DNA of 64,000 nucleotides from Porphyromonas macacae DSM 20710 = JCM 13914 (GCF_000379945.1 NZ_KB904151.1:42405-106404); one strand, 5' to 3'; shown: positions 44,760 to 54,754, counted from the stretch's first letter. A program made the numbers and translations. Notes: generated from the sequence alone by a model not told the origin.

Positions 44760-44770
44760 AGATGTTTTAT

Positions 44771-45772
44771 TTAGTAGATACCTCCCTGATACATGCCCTG
44801 GGCAATATCTTTGGGCGACCCCTCCTCTTCGGGGTTGAACTCTGCCAACTCTTTGTCCAGCTTCCCGGCTTCTTCGGTTTTGTCGTTTTCCTCGAGCAAC
44901 TGCACTAATAATTTACCCAGATAGAAATTGTGAGGCTGATCGTCGTAAGCTGCCTGTATATATTCGAGTGCCTCTGTGCGATTTGTCATCAACTCTGTAA
45001 TACCCGTAAAAGCTGCCACATTGAACGGATCTATGTCCAGAGCTAATTGGTAGTATTGCATGGCTTCTTCGATATTATCGAGGCTTTTGGCTATGTGGGC
45101 ACGCATCAGCGGAACCAGCTCTTCGTTGGGATTGAGTTCTTCGATTTCTTTTAAAGACTTTTCCGTATTTTCAAAATCGTTTATCCGGAGCTGGTAGCGG
45201 GCTTGGAGTACGAAAATGTCATAGAGATTTACATCGGAAAGCTCGCGGGCGCGCTTTAGCAGTTCTATGCCTTCTTCCCACTTTTCTTCGAGAGCTTTTG
45301 CTTCCGCTGCCAATTTCAGAGCAGATATTTTTTGTTCGCTTTCCTCGGCATTTTCCAGAGCCGACAAGGCATCTTGCAATGCCTCGTTGGCGGAGTTGCG
45401 AGACAGGAGGATGTTGCCTCGTTGAAGAAGCGTTAATGAGTGAGTCGGTACTTCTTCCAAAACTTTGCAGAATTGTTTCAGGGCTGAATCGATTTCTCCG
45501 GCTTGCTGGTATGCCGTACCTAAGTAATAATGTGTTTCGAAACGAGGTGCAAGCTCAATGGATTTCAGTAGAGCATTGATGGCGAAATCTATTTCGTTTA
45601 TCCTGAGTGCCCGTATGGCATCGAATTTCAGCGTATCGGCCTGTCGAACGGCTTCTTTATTTTCTGTTTGTTGTGTATTTGCAGCAGTTTGTTCTCTATT
45701 GGCAGTTGTATTTTCTGTGACAGGAGAGTCATCGGAATGCTGTTTGCCGAAAATATTCTTAAAGATTTTCAT
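44771..45772 (-). CDS. Cytoplasmic TPR protein
   Basis: A 333-residue protein with no signal peptide. After a low-complexity Thr/Asn/Gln/Glu-rich stretch (about 15-45), seven or so TPRs follow: FETHYYLGTAYQQAGEIDSA, SLTLLQRGNILLSRNSANEA and AMQYYQLALDIDPFNVAAFT are examples. The C-terminus is acidic. First gene of the TPR-rnhA-ATP grasp-Cys-rich operon. A TACTTTG box lies about 35 bases upstream. Its partner is unknown. Confidence 0.85.
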   Translation of the reverse strand: MKIFKNIFGKQHSDDSPVTENTTANREQTAANTQQTENKEAVRQADTLKFDAIRALRINEIDFAINALLKSIELAPRFETHYYLGTAYQQAGEIDSALKQFCKVLEEVPTHSLTLLQRGNILLSRNSANEALQDALSALENAEESEQKISALKLAAEAKALEEKWEEGIELLKRARELSDVNLYDIFVLQARYQLRINDFENTEKSLKEIEELNPNEELVPLMRAHIAKSLDNIEEAMQYYQLALDIDPFNVAAFTGITELMTNRTEALEYIQAAYDDQPHNFYLGKLLVQLLEENDKTEEAGKLDKELAEFNPEEEGSPKDIAQGMYQGGIY

Positions 45773-46278
45773 TTTCTTTTTGTGTTAGCCGTATCTGTTT
45801 TCAAGGATACAAAGTAACAAAAAAGTTATTCAGAACTCATACTCCCAACGATTCGACTGAACGGATGTCGTAGAAGTCATTGGTGTTCGATAAAACTTTG
45901 AGAGGATAGAAAAGGTCTTTTGAGACTTATGATTTTGTTGTTTCAGGACATTTTTCGTATTACCGAGCCTCCATCCGAAAAGATTGTGTTTAGGAGGAAC
46001 TTCTTCATAAATAGCAAAGAATTTCTCCCAATCTCTTCCGGGATGATTGGACAATAAAAGTCGACGTAACATATTCCATATTAAAAAGAACCCGGAATTT
46101 GTTCGTAAATCTCCACTCGGATGCTCCCGGCTGTTTCCTTTCTCTGTCTTTTATTCCGTCGATATTATTTCTCAAAACAAAAATCTCTTTTCTCCGCATG
46201 ACATATCCGGGGAAGAAAAAGTATTGGCACGCTTATTGATAGTCTTTTTCATAAGGCAAGATGCTGGACTCTTTTTGT
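45773..46278. other. Gene-free stretch between divergent genes
   Basis: About 500 bases. Minus-strand frames near 45830-46200 include a stretch NHPGRDWEKFFAIYEEVPPK that looks partly protein-like, but it has no credible start, is broken by frame changes and matches nothing I recognise. It may be a decayed gene. In other Bacteroidales a ribosome silencing factor gene (rsfS) usually precedes ftsH; I see none here. Confidence 0.35.
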
Positions 46279-46287
46279 TAACTTTGC
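46279..46287 (+). promoter_or_regulatory. Probable -7 box for ftsH-cdsA
   Basis: TAACTTTGC, matching TAnnTTTG, 98 bases before the ftsH start codon. No clean TTG at the expected distance. Confidence 0.45.
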
Positions 46288-46384
46288 ATAAAAATTGTCA
46301 TAAAATGCAAGAACGAAAAGTGCCGTCCACTTGTTTCTTTCTCAATAAACGCTATTAAAGAAAATAAACCGCCCACTGAATTAT

Positions 46385-48493
46385 ATGGCACAAGACAACA
46401 AACCGACAAACAATAATAAAGGGAAAAAAAGACCTCTCAAATTTAATGAAATGTGGATTTACGGTATCGTATTATTGATACTCACCGCATTGTTTTTTAT
46501 GGATGGCTTGAACGGTGTTTCAAAAACCATGAGCTGGAATGAGTTCCAGCAGGTGGCCATCAAGGGAGCTTTTGATAAAATAACGGTTAACAGGGATCAG
46601 AATACACTGACAGCTCAGGTTAAACCGCAAATGGTAGACTCTGTTTTCAAAGCAGGAGAGATACCGGAATCCAGACGAAAGTCAGCGGAAGTATTTACTA
46701 TATCCACACAAATTCCGTCTGTTGACAAATTTTCCGACTTTTACGATCAAAACCAACTGACAGCGCAGGTCTCGTATGAGCATGACCGTTTCAATATCTG
46801 GAGTATCATTATAGGCTTCGGACCTTTCATTTTGCTTATTATCTTCTGGATATGGATGACCCGTAGAATGAGTGGAGGCGGAAATGCCGGCGGAGGCGGA
46901 GGTATCTTCAGTGTGGGAAAAAGCAAGGCCCAACTATACGATAAGAAAAACGTACATGTTACATTCGACAATGTTGCCGGTTTACATGAAGCAAAAGAAG
47001 AGGTAGAGGAAATTGTGCACTTCCTGAAAAATCCTGAGAAGTACACCAAACTTGGCGGTAAGATACCCAAAGGTGCATTGCTGGTAGGTCCTCCGGGAAC
47101 GGGTAAGACGTTGTTGGCCAAAGCTGTAGCAGGAGAGGCTCACGTGCCGTTCTTTTCGCTTTCGGGTTCCGATTTCGTTGAAATGTTCGTGGGGGTGGGG
47201 GCATCCCGTGTACGCGACCTTTTCAAGCAGGCTAAGGAAAAAGCTCCGTGTATCGTTTTTATCGATGAGATCGATGCTGTCGGACGTGCTCGTGGAAAAA
47301 ATGCCAACTTCGGCGGTAACGACGAACGTGAAAATACGTTGAACCAGTTGTTGACGGAAATGGACGGTTTCGGTACCAATAGCGGTGTTATCATTTTGGC
47401 AGCAACCAACCGTGCGGATATTTTGGATAAAGCTCTTTTGCGTGCCGGCCGTTTCGATAGACAAATCTACGTGGATCTGCCGGACTTGAACGACCGTAAA
47501 GAAATTTTCCTCGTACATCTCAAACCTCTTAAAATAGACAATACGGTGGATGTGGATCTGTTGGCCAGACAAACTCCGGGTTTTTCCGGGGCCGATATTG
47601 CCAATATTTGTAATGAGGCCGCATTGATCGCAGCCCGTGAAGGTCGGGATTTTGTGAACAAGGAGAACTTCATGAATGCCGTAGACCGGGTTATCGGCGG
47701 ACTGGAGAAGAAAAACAAAATGACCACCGAGGAGGAGAGACGCAGTATTGCCATACACGAATCAGGGCATGCCACTATCAGTTGGATGTTGGAGTATGCC
47801 AATCCTTTGGTAAAAGTAACCATCGTGCCGCGTGGTAAAGCATTGGGGGCTGCCTGGTATCTGCCGGAAGAACGCCAGATTACGACGAAAGAAGCCCTTT
47901 TGGACCAGATGTGTGCTACCTTGGGCGGGCGTGCAGCCGAAGAACTGTTTCTGGGGCGTATATCTACCGGAGCGGCCAATGATCTTGAGCGTATCACCAA
48001 ATTGGCCTATGCCATGGTGGTTTACTATGGTATGAGCGACAAGATGCCGAACGTAAATTATTACGAAATGCAAAATGACGGTTGGGGCATCAGCAAACCG
48101 TACAGTGAAGATACGGCAGAACTTATAGACAGGGAGGTGCAGGCAATTATTTCCACTCAGTACGAGCGAGCCAAGGCTATCCTCAGAGAGTATGCCGAAG
48201 GGCATCACAAGCTGGCCAATATGCTGTTGGAAAGAGAGGTTATTTATACAGAAGATGTGGAAAATATATTCGGTAAACGCCCCTGGATCTCTCGAACGGA
48301 AGAGATTATGACCAACATTCAAAGAAAGAAACCTCTTGTGGAACCAGCCGGAGAGAGAAAAGAGGAGGAAACTGGCATTACTACCGATATTGAAGAGAAC
48401 GAAGCCGGAGTATCATGTGAAGGAGAGATGGACGGTGATGCCAAATCCGATTCTCCCGACAACGATACTAAGAAAACAAATGAGGAGCAATAA
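46385..48493 (+). CDS. ftsH: ATP-dependent zinc metalloprotease FtsH
   Basis: A 702-residue inner membrane AAA+ protease that degrades misassembled membrane proteins and short-lived regulators. Two membrane helices flank a small periplasmic domain (about 20-40 and 137-158). The AAA domain has Walker [11 protein letters not shown] (about 237), Walker [12 protein letters not shown], and the second region of homology [18 protein letters not shown]. The protease domain carries [10 protein letters not shown] (zinc-binding HExxH, about 460). The C-terminal 50 residues are acidic and low-complexity. It is followed 17 bases later by cdsA. Confidence 0.97.
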   Translation: MAQDNKPTNNNKGKKRPLKFNEMWIYGIVLLILTALFFMDGLNGVSKTMSWNEFQQVAIKGAFDKITVNRDQNTLTAQVKPQMVDSVFKAGEIPESRRKSAEVFTISTQIPSVDKFSDFYDQNQLTAQVSYEHDRFNIWSIIIGFGPFILLIIFWIWMTRRMSGGGNAGGGGGIFSVGKSKAQLYDKKNVHVTFDNVAGLHEAKEEVEEIVHFLKNPEKYTKLGGKIPKGALLVGPPGTGKTLLAKAVAGEAHVPFFSLSGSDFVEMFVGVGASRVRDLFKQAKEKAPCIVFIDEIDAVGRARGKNANFGGNDERENTLNQLLTEMDGFGTNSGVIILAATNRADILDKALLRAGRFDRQIYVDLPDLNDRKEIFLVHLKPLKIDNTVDVDLLARQTPGFSGADIANICNEAALIAAREGRDFVNKENFMNAVDRVIGGLEKKNKMTTEEERRSIAIHESGHATISWMLEYANPLVKVTIVPRGKALGAAWYLPEERQITTKEALLDQMCATLGGRAAEELFLGRISTGAANDLERITKLAYAMVVYYGMSDKMPNVNYYEMQNDGWGISKPYSEDTAELIDREVQAIISTQYERAKAILREYAEGHHKLANMLLEREVIYTEDVENIFGKRPWISRTEEIMTNIQRKKPLVEPAGERKEEETGITTDIEENEAGVSCEGEMDGDAKSDSPDNDTKKTNEEQ

Positions 48494-48510
48494 ATAACAA
48501 TACGAAATTT

Positions 48511-49356
48511 ATGAAAGCAAGGAATCTATTCATTCGTTCTTTATCGGGCAGTGCATACGTTGCTGCCATCGTTTTTGCGATATTGATCAAAAACCCGGCC
48601 ATCTATGTAGCTCTGTTCTCCTTATTTGCACTTGTGGGTATTTGGGAGTATTCCAAGCTCGCAAAAAATAACCGTACCAGACCGTTGAGGCATATCCTGG
48701 ACGGCTTGGCCGCTGCTTATCTTTTTTCCGCTACGCTCTTTGCAAGCATTTCGGGGCCAGATAGAATTATGTTTGTTCCGTATATCTTCTATCTGATTTA
48801 TGTCATTATCCGTGGCTTGTTTACAGAGTCCGATACATTCCCCTCAGATTTGTCGAAAACTGTTTTCGGGCAGTTGTATATTGCGGGAGGATTAAGTATG
48901 GCTAATTTTATTGCTTTCTCTAAAATCAGTTCGGACTTCACAGACTTTCAGACATATTTTCTGTTAACGATTTTTATTCTTATTTGGCTGAATGATACGG
49001 GGGCTTATCTGGTAGGCTCTTTAATGGGAAAACATAAGATGGCCAAAATCATCTCACCCAAGAAAACATGGGAAGGTTTTGCAGGCGGTGTTGTCGTTTC
49101 GGTAATCGGTGCCGTTCTGCTGGGCGACTTTTTTGTGCAAAGCCTGCAACCGTGGTATTTGTGGGCTGTATTAGGTGCTGTCGTTGCTGTGGCAGCTACT
49201 TGGGGAGACCTTTTCGAATCGCGTCTCAAACGTATTGCCGGCGTTAAGGATTCGGGCAAGATAATTCCGGGTCACGGTGGTGTTTTAGACCGTATCGACA
49301 GTCTTTTGTTTGCATTGCCGCTGTCGTATATTACCATTCAGATTGTCGGCCTTTAG
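48511..49356 (+). CDS. cdsA: Phosphatidate cytidylyltransferase
   Basis: A 281-residue membrane enzyme making CDP-diacylglycerol from phosphatidate and CTP, the branch point of phospholipid synthesis. About eight membrane segments are present. The family signature lies at the C-terminus: RLKRIAGVKDSGKIIPGHGG followed by VLDRIDSLLFALP. A conserved WLNDTGAYLVGSLMGKHK and SPKKTWEGFAGG lie before it. Co-transcribed with ftsH, a usual arrangement in this order. Confidence 0.96.
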   Translation: MKARNLFIRSLSGSAYVAAIVFAILIKNPAIYVALFSLFALVGIWEYSKLAKNNRTRPLRHILDGLAAAYLFSATLFASISGPDRIMFVPYIFYLIYVIIRGLFTESDTFPSDLSKTVFGQLYIAGGLSMANFIAFSKISSDFTDFQTYFLLTIFILIWLNDTGAYLVGSLMGKHKMAKIISPKKTWEGFAGGVVVSVIGAVLLGDFFVQSLQPWYLWAVLGAVVAVAATWGDLFESRLKRIAGVKDSGKIIPGHGGVLDRIDSLLFALPLSYITIQIVGL

Positions 49357-49361
49357 CAAAT

Positions 49362-49411
49362 ACTCTTTTCCCCGGCCGGGATAGGAGTTTGTTTACCGGG
49401 GAGTTTTATCT
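49362..49411 (+). terminator. Possible terminator of ftsH-cdsA
   Basis: CCCCGG at 49370-49375 and CCGGGG at 49396-49401 pair, with GAGTTTTATC following. The stem is short and the T run weak. Confidence 0.45.
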
Positions 49412-50037
49412 TCCGGAGACCGAAAGTAAAGCGTCGACTGTTTAGGGAGTATTCTTGTTGCTGTACTCTGTTTATCAAGAATTTTTAAGAAAAAGATTTG
49501 AAACGCTTCTTGATAGGCTCTAATCCGTAAAAAACATTATCGAAGAGAGGGTATGCCAAAATAGAAGTTTTGGATCATCTTTGTTTTATAATTCCCGTAT
49601 AAAGATTCAATGGAGGGTGTATCGAATTTATTTTCGATGCATCCTCTTTTTCTTTGAACGTGTTTTTAACATTTTAGACAGCTATTCGATATTTTTTGAT
49701 AGGTCTTCTAAACAGAGGTGTTGAGTAGGCTTATTGGGCAATGTTTGGTTGTTTTTTATCGGACACCAATAGTTTTTTAGCCATTTTTGAACAGAGATTT
49801 TCAAATTAAAGATAATAGCCGGAGAAGTAAAGCCCGGCATCATCTCCCTCTTAGCCTGTCAATACCTGTCGGTGTACATCGAGTTGGATGGTTAAAATCA
49901 TTTAACCTGCGAAGAGAAAAAACGTGAAGGTATCGTTTGGATTGAAGAAAAGAGCAAAGTCGATGAGTTTTACGTGGTATGAGAAGAGAAGGTGTGCGAA
50001 AGTCAGGATAGCTTGTAAGTTAGGCATAAAGAATAGG
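49412..50037. other. Gene-free stretch with a possible decayed coding fragment
   Basis: About 620 bases with no intact gene. A frame from 49809 to 49982 on the plus strand reads as protein-like on both sides of one TAA (at 49893): GIISLLACQYLSVYIELDG before it and NHLTCEEKKREGIVWIEEKS after it. This could be the tail of a broken gene, but I recognise no family. Near 49613-49655 a hairpin with TTTTT follows. The rest appears empty. Confidence 0.3.
49613..49655 (+). terminator. Hairpin with T run, resembling one at 63.2 kb
   Basis: GAGGGTGTATCGA and TCGATGCATCCTC form a 13-position stem with one mismatch, followed by TTTTTCTTT. The same core (GAGGG-TGT-TCGAA-TTATTTTC) is seen in the hairpin at 63180-63223, so both may derive from one small repeat. 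Confidence 0.5.
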
Positions 50038-50332
50038 ACGGTGTGTGATAATGCGCAAATTGCTGATTCCCTTGCGACATTTCTTGGTTAGGGTAATTCA
50101 GTTCGCTCCGTTGAGCCTCAGTCTTAGCACCTTGTACTTTACGCATTTTGACGCACGTGAAAGGGGCTGTGTCAAAACATGGAATTGGGAGAAGTTTCAT
50201 TTCATATTGATAGTTACAACCCTTTCTAATCAAATAAAACAATCGCTATCATTGAGTTTTTAGCTCTCTGATAGCGATTATTCTTTACAAATGAAGTTGA
50301 TTTAGGGAGAATGGAGTTTTGACACACCTCCC
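50038..50332 (-). repeat. Family-2 MITE-like repeat, copy 3 (long form)
   Basis: About 295 bp, inverted relative to the copies at 23.0 and 40.8 kb. On the minus strand it begins GGGAGGTGTGTCAAAACTCC, then has about 130 bases absent from the other copies, then GTTTTGACACAGCCCCTTT, the shared body AATGCGTAAAGTACAAGG and the end TTATCACACACCGTC. Its outer end and the GTTTTGACACAGCCCC segment are inverted repeats of each other, so the outer 170 bases (50163-50332) look like a smaller MITE by themselves. An internal AATCGCTATCA / TGATAGCGATT hairpin is present. No coding capacity. Confidence 0.85.
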
Positions 50333-50367
50333 TATGGGATTATTTTATATTGGAAAGGATAGTGCTC

Positions 50368-51462
50368 TTAGAGCATTTTTTTCTCAGCAATAATTTCATC
50401 AAGCGTTTTTTTGATGTCTTCGCCACGGAGATCGCGTTTTACGATTTTGCCGTCAGGACCGAACAGGATGATTTGAGGAATACCCGCAATGCCGTATAAT
50501 TGTGTTGCTTCTTTCTCATTCAAGATTTGAGGCCATGTTACATTCAATTCTTTAACGGCTTTAAGGTGATCTTCCATTTTATCCCATACGGCTACTCCTA
50601 CGATTTCCAGACCTTTACTTTTGTATTCTTTGTAGATATTAACCAGATTGGGGATTTCGTGACGACAGGGGCCGCACCATGATGCCCAGAAGTCGACAAG
50701 CACATAGTGTCCTTTGCCAACGAAGTCACTCAGCTTAACTTCGTTGCCTTCATCGTTTACACCGTTGAAGTCACGCATGTCGGCACCCGGTTGCGTTGCA
50801 ATGAGGTTTTCCTGACGTTCGATTGCATTCTTGACATTCTCGTCTGCCAATATGTACTCTCCGGCTTTTCCTTTAAGTTCGGCGAACTGTTCGGGCGTTA
50901 AATCTCCATTTAAAATCTGGATGAAGATAAGCGTTCCGATAATGTCGTTTGTATGCTTATCGAAATGCTTTAGGTTGAGGTCTTTTACATCAGCCGTGTA
51001 TTTTTGGTAGATAGAGTCTATCATTTTCTCTGCAATTTTTTCATCCATTGTGGAGTCTTTTGTCAGAGGTTCGATTTTCTCTCTCATGTTTTTCTGCAAA
51101 CTTTTCATCTCTTTATTGTAGCTGCTATAGGCATCGTTCAGAGGGGTACCTGTGGCTGCTTCTTCAGTTGCGTCTACTGTGATTTTACCCGGTTCCATGA
51201 ATACCAAAGAGCTGAAAGTTTTTTTCATTAACACAGTTGCGTATTTTAGGGAATCTGAAACTGTACCAGTGAAAGTGAAAGCATTATTAACCACCGCTGT
51301 ACTGTCGATGGCTTCTTTTCCCTTGTACAGATAAACAATTTTGCCTTCGGCTTGCAGGCTGTCGGAAAGTGTTCCGCTAATGGTGTAAGTATTAGCCGGT
51401 TGTTTGTTACATGAAGCCAATGCGAAGATGACGCCGGCTGCGAGTAAAAGCTTTTTTGCCAT
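50368..51462 (-). CDS. TlpA-like thioredoxin-fold lipoprotein with DUF4369 domain
   Basis: A 364-residue lipoprotein: signal MAKKLLLAAGVIFALASCNK with lipobox LASC. The N-terminal DUF4369 domain (about 28-130) opens TYTISGTLSDSLQAEGKIVY. A helical linker follows, and the C-terminal 140 residues form a thioredoxin domain with active site VDFWASWCGPCRHEIPNL (CGPC about 257-260) and the cis-proline segment GIAGIPQIILFGPDGK. Such periplasmic or outer-membrane reductases act in cytochrome maturation or disulfide exchange. The ORF stands alone beside a family-2 repeat. Confidence 0.92.
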   Translation of the reverse strand: MAKKLLLAAGVIFALASCNKQPANTYTISGTLSDSLQAEGKIVYLYKGKEAIDSTAVVNNAFTFTGTVSDSLKYATVLMKKTFSSLVFMEPGKITVDATEEAATGTPLNDAYSSYNKEMKSLQKNMREKIEPLTKDSTMDEKIAEKMIDSIYQKYTADVKDLNLKHFDKHTNDIIGTLIFIQILNGDLTPEQFAELKGKAGEYILADENVKNAIERQENLIATQPGADMRDFNGVNDEGNEVKLSDFVGKGHYVLVDFWASWCGPCRHEIPNLVNIYKEYKSKGLEIVGVAVWDKMEDHLKAVKELNVTWPQILNEKEATQLYGIAGIPQIILFGPDGKIVKRDLRGEDIKKTLDEIIAEKKML

Positions 51463-51586
51463 ATTGTTGTTTTTATGAGTGAAACAGGCTACTAATTTAG
51501 AAATATTTATTAAGTAATTAATTTGATAAGGCTGCTATTTAAGTCTTTTTGTGAAAGATGTATTTCTCGAACTTGTCTTTATAAAA

Positions 51587-51620
51587 TCAGCCGGCTCTAA
51601 TTTGATTTAGAGCCGGCTGA
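51587..51620 (-). terminator. secDF terminator
   Basis: TCAGCCGGCTCTAA and TTAGAGCCGGCTGA form a perfect 14-base-pair stem with a 6-base loop, 20 bases after the secDF stop on the minus strand, followed by TTTTATAAAG. Confidence 0.85.
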
Positions 51621-51640
51621 CTTTATGGAGTCAGAAAGGA

Positions 51641-54532
51641 TTATTTTTTTCTTTTCGATGATTTGTCTTCTTGTTTGTCTAACATCTTGTAAGCGATGGG
51701 GCTGGCTACGAAAAGCGTGCAGAATGTACCGATGAGGATACCCAAAAGGATGGCAAAGGTAAAGCTGCGCAGTGTGGCACCGCCCAAAAGGAAGATGATA
51801 AGCATAACGAGAAGCGTGGTGAAAGATGTATTCAAAGTACGTACCAGCGTGACATTCATCGCTTCATTGAATAGTTGGAAGTTTTCGCGGTTGGGGTATT
51901 TCTTCAGTGTTTCACGAATACGGTCGAAGATAATCACAACGTCATTGATGGCGTAACCGATAATAGCCAGCAAGGCTGCTACGAAGTTTTGGTCTACTTC
52001 CATGGTGAAGGGCATTATCTTCCACAGGATCGTGTACAGAGAAATAATGGAGAACGTGGCTACTGCAACAGAAGCAAAAGCTCCGATAGAGAATGAGATA
52101 TTGCGGAAACGCAGTAAGATGTACAAAGCCATGAACACCAATGCCAAAAGTACGGCAATGATAGCACCCCGGCGAATATCGCTGGACATACTCGGGCTTA
52201 CTTTTTGCGAGCTTACGATATCCGATTGGATGAATTGCGCGTATGTCGGCGCTGTCTTGTAAAGACCTTTGAGATTTTCATAAAGTTTTTGGCTCAACTC
52301 TTCTTCGACAGCCTGACTGTCATCTTTAATCTTGTAGTTCGTAGCTACGCGTACTTGGGTACCTTCCGTACCGATAGTCGTTACTACGAGTTTGCCTTCC
52401 AGAGGCCCTTCCAATGCTTTCCGAACGGTAATGTTATCTACTTTTTGATCGAAAGCGATGATATAGTTACGACCTCCGGAGAAATCGATACCGGGGTTCA
52501 AACCCACAATGAACATGAAAACGATACCCAGAAGAATAATTGATCCGGGCAGGATCATGCCCCATTTGCGGTTGCCCAGAATATTGAATTTGGGATTATT
52601 CAGAATACTCTTGCTAAATCCGGTTCTGAAAGTGATGTTCTCCATCATGCCTTTCTTGTCCATGGCTTCGAATACCATACGTGTCAGGAATACAGCCGTG
52701 ATGAAAGAGGAAATCAAACCGATAATCAATGTGGTGGCAAAGCCTCTGATCGTTCCCGTACCAAAGAAGAAGAGCACTATGCCGGTAATGATGGAGGTGA
52801 GGTTCGAGTCGAAAATAGCACTGAAAGCATTTCCGTAACCGTCTGTAATGGCACGGCTCATACTCTTGCCGTTGCCCAATTCTTCGCGGATACGTTCAAA
52901 AATCAGCACGTTTGCATCTACCGCCATACCCAATGTGAGTACCAAACCGGCAATGCCGGAGAGTGTCAGCACTGCATGGAAAGAGGCCAGAATACCTAAG
53001 GTGAAGAATGTATTTACAATGAGTGCACCGTTCGCAACCATACCGGGTTTGAAGCCGTAGAACAGGCACATGTAAATCATCAGTAATACCAGGGCTATGA
53101 TGAATGAGATGAAACCGTTGCGGATCGATTCCTGTCCCAAGGTGGGACCGACAACGTTTTCCTGCTCGATGACGATGGTGGTTTCCATTTTACCGGAGTT
53201 CAGCACGTTTGCCAGGTCGCCGGACTCTTCTATGGAGAAACGTCCTGAGATTTGAGACTGTCCGCCTGTGATTTCATTCGATACGTTAGGGGCGGAATAT
53301 ACTACGCCATCAAGTACGATGGCCAGAGCACGGTTGATATTATCTTTCGTCAGACGTGCCCACTTGCGACTGCCTTCTTCGTTCATCGACATCGATACGA
53401 TCGGTTCCGATTTACCGAAGTTGTTGATAATATCGCTTTTTGCCGATGTTACCACGTCGCCGCTAAGATCCGGTTCGCCGGTGCGGTTTGTGCGGATCGC
53501 ATACAGCTCATAGTTGTCTGTCAGTTTGTTGGTCTGATAGTTTATCATGGGTTTTGCGCCCCACATCAGAGTCAGATCTTCACGAATCATTTTCTGTTCT
53601 TTGGCTACTTTGAGCAAAGAGTCTATACGATTCATGGCAGCCCGCGGTGCTATACCGACCACTGCGCCACCTCCGTTGTACGGAGTAAGCAAGCTGAAGA
53701 GAACATTGTTCTCTTTGGCCTGTTTTCCCATGGCTGCCGTTTTTTCTTCTTCATTCATACCCGTTGTGTCTACCGGCGCTGTTGCTGTCATGGCGCTGAG
53801 ACGGGCGTTGGCATTGATGAGGTCTTCCTCGATTTCGCTATAGTTATAGGTACGCCAGAACTGCAGGTTCGCACTGCGCTGGAGTAGCTCGCGCACACGC
53901 TCCGGATCCTTTACTCCCGGTAGCTCCACGAGGATACGTCCTTGACCTTCCAGGCGTTGCAGGTTCGGTGCAACCACACCGAAACGGTCGATACGGGTTC
54001 TCAATACGTTAAACGATGCATCCACAGCGCTGTTGTACTTTTGCTTCAGCATATCCACTACCTGTGCATCTGTGGTCTTCGAGTTGATTTGATCACGCAG
54101 GTCTCCGGCACCGAACAGTACGGTCAGGCGTCCTTCCGGGTTCAGTTTTGCGTATTGTTTTACAAACTCGTCAATGTAGTTGTTTTGAGCTGCACTTGCA
54201 GAAGTCAGCTCCAGAGCCTTGAGGAAATTGGGGTCTGTGCTGTTGTTTGCGAGGTTGCGTAATAAATCTGCGGCATTCAGCTTCAGAACAACGTTCATAC
54301 CTCCCTTGAGGTCAAGGCCAAGGCCGATTTGTTGATTTCGCGCTTCTTTCAGGGTAAAGCCCATCCATACTTTTTCCGAAGCCATTGAATCGAGGTAGGC
54401 CATTCCGGCTTGCTCGCCCATGGCTTCTGCTTTCTTATCATAATGTTTGGTTACAAAAGAAAAAGAAAGGTAGAACGCGCAGATAAGGGCCAGAGCTGTT
54501 GTGACAAAAGTCACAAATCCTTTGTTTTGCAT
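51641..54532 (-). CDS. secDF: Fused protein translocase subunit SecDF
   Basis: A 963-residue inner membrane protein that uses the proton gradient to complete protein export through SecYEG. I use the ATG at 54532 (MQNKGFVTFVTTALALICAF), 21 codons after the first in-frame ATG, because it directly precedes the first membrane helix. The SecD half has GLGLDLKGGMNVVLKLNAAD (about 74-93) and the membrane motif AVDANVLIFERIREEL; the SecF half has GLNPGIDFSGGRNYIIAF and IGYAINDVVIIFDRIRETLK. SecD and SecF are separate in most bacteria; fusion is the rule in Bacteroidetes. Confidence 0.96.
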   Translation of the reverse strand: MQNKGFVTFVTTALALICAFYLSFSFVTKHYDKKAEAMGEQAGMAYLDSMASEKVWMGFTLKEARNQQIGLGLDLKGGMNVVLKLNAADLLRNLANNSTDPNFLKALELTSASAAQNNYIDEFVKQYAKLNPEGRLTVLFGAGDLRDQINSKTTDAQVVDMLKQKYNSAVDASFNVLRTRIDRFGVVAPNLQRLEGQGRILVELPGVKDPERVRELLQRSANLQFWRTYNYSEIEEDLINANARLSAMTATAPVDTTGMNEEEKTAAMGKQAKENNVLFSLLTPYNGGGAVVGIAPRAAMNRIDSLLKVAKEQKMIREDLTLMWGAKPMINYQTNKLTDNYELYAIRTNRTGEPDLSGDVVTSAKSDIINNFGKSEPIVSMSMNEEGSRKWARLTKDNINRALAIVLDGVVYSAPNVSNEITGGQSQISGRFSIEESGDLANVLNSGKMETTIVIEQENVVGPTLGQESIRNGFISFIIALVLLMIYMCLFYGFKPGMVANGALIVNTFFTLGILASFHAVLTLSGIAGLVLTLGMAVDANVLIFERIREELGNGKSMSRAITDGYGNAFSAIFDSNLTSIITGIVLFFFGTGTIRGFATTLIIGLISSFITAVFLTRMVFEAMDKKGMMENITFRTGFSKSILNNPKFNILGNRKWGMILPGSIILLGIVFMFIVGLNPGIDFSGGRNYIIAFDQKVDNITVRKALEGPLEGKLVVTTIGTEGTQVRVATNYKIKDDSQAVEEELSQKLYENLKGLYKTAPTYAQFIQSDIVSSQKVSPSMSSDIRRGAIIAVLLALVFMALYILLRFRNISFSIGAFASVAVATFSIISLYTILWKIMPFTMEVDQNFVAALLAIIGYAINDVVIIFDRIRETLKKYPNRENFQLFNEAMNVTLVRTLNTSFTTLLVMLIIFLLGGATLRSFTFAILLGILIGTFCTLFVASPIAYKMLDKQEDKSSKRKK

Positions 54533-54590
54533 CGTGTTTGTCCTTTTATTTATATTTTTTAGTATTAATCCTGTACCATATTTATTAGGG

Positions 54591-54600
54591 TGCAAATTTA
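54591..54600 (-). promoter_or_regulatory. Probable -7 box for secDF
   Basis: The minus strand reads TAAATTTGCA, matching TAnnTTTG, 59 bases before the chosen start codon. This also argues against the upstream in-frame ATG at 54595, which would overlap the box. Confidence 0.55.
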
Positions 54601-54754
54601 GCTAAAATTCTAAAACAAAGGAATAAACACAGACGAGCATTTATTAAATAGCCGGATGCGTTATGACGGCCGTTTTGCGTGCCGTGTTCTTTTTGGATAT
54701 CGACGGGTTGTTTTCGAGTTGTTTTTTCTTTGAAAATTTTCTATCTCGGGGAGG

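Noticed and set aside
45830..46199. Two minus-strand frames of 64 and 80 codons upstream of ftsH
   Set aside because: They overlap in different frames, lack motifs and start context, and could at best be a decayed gene.
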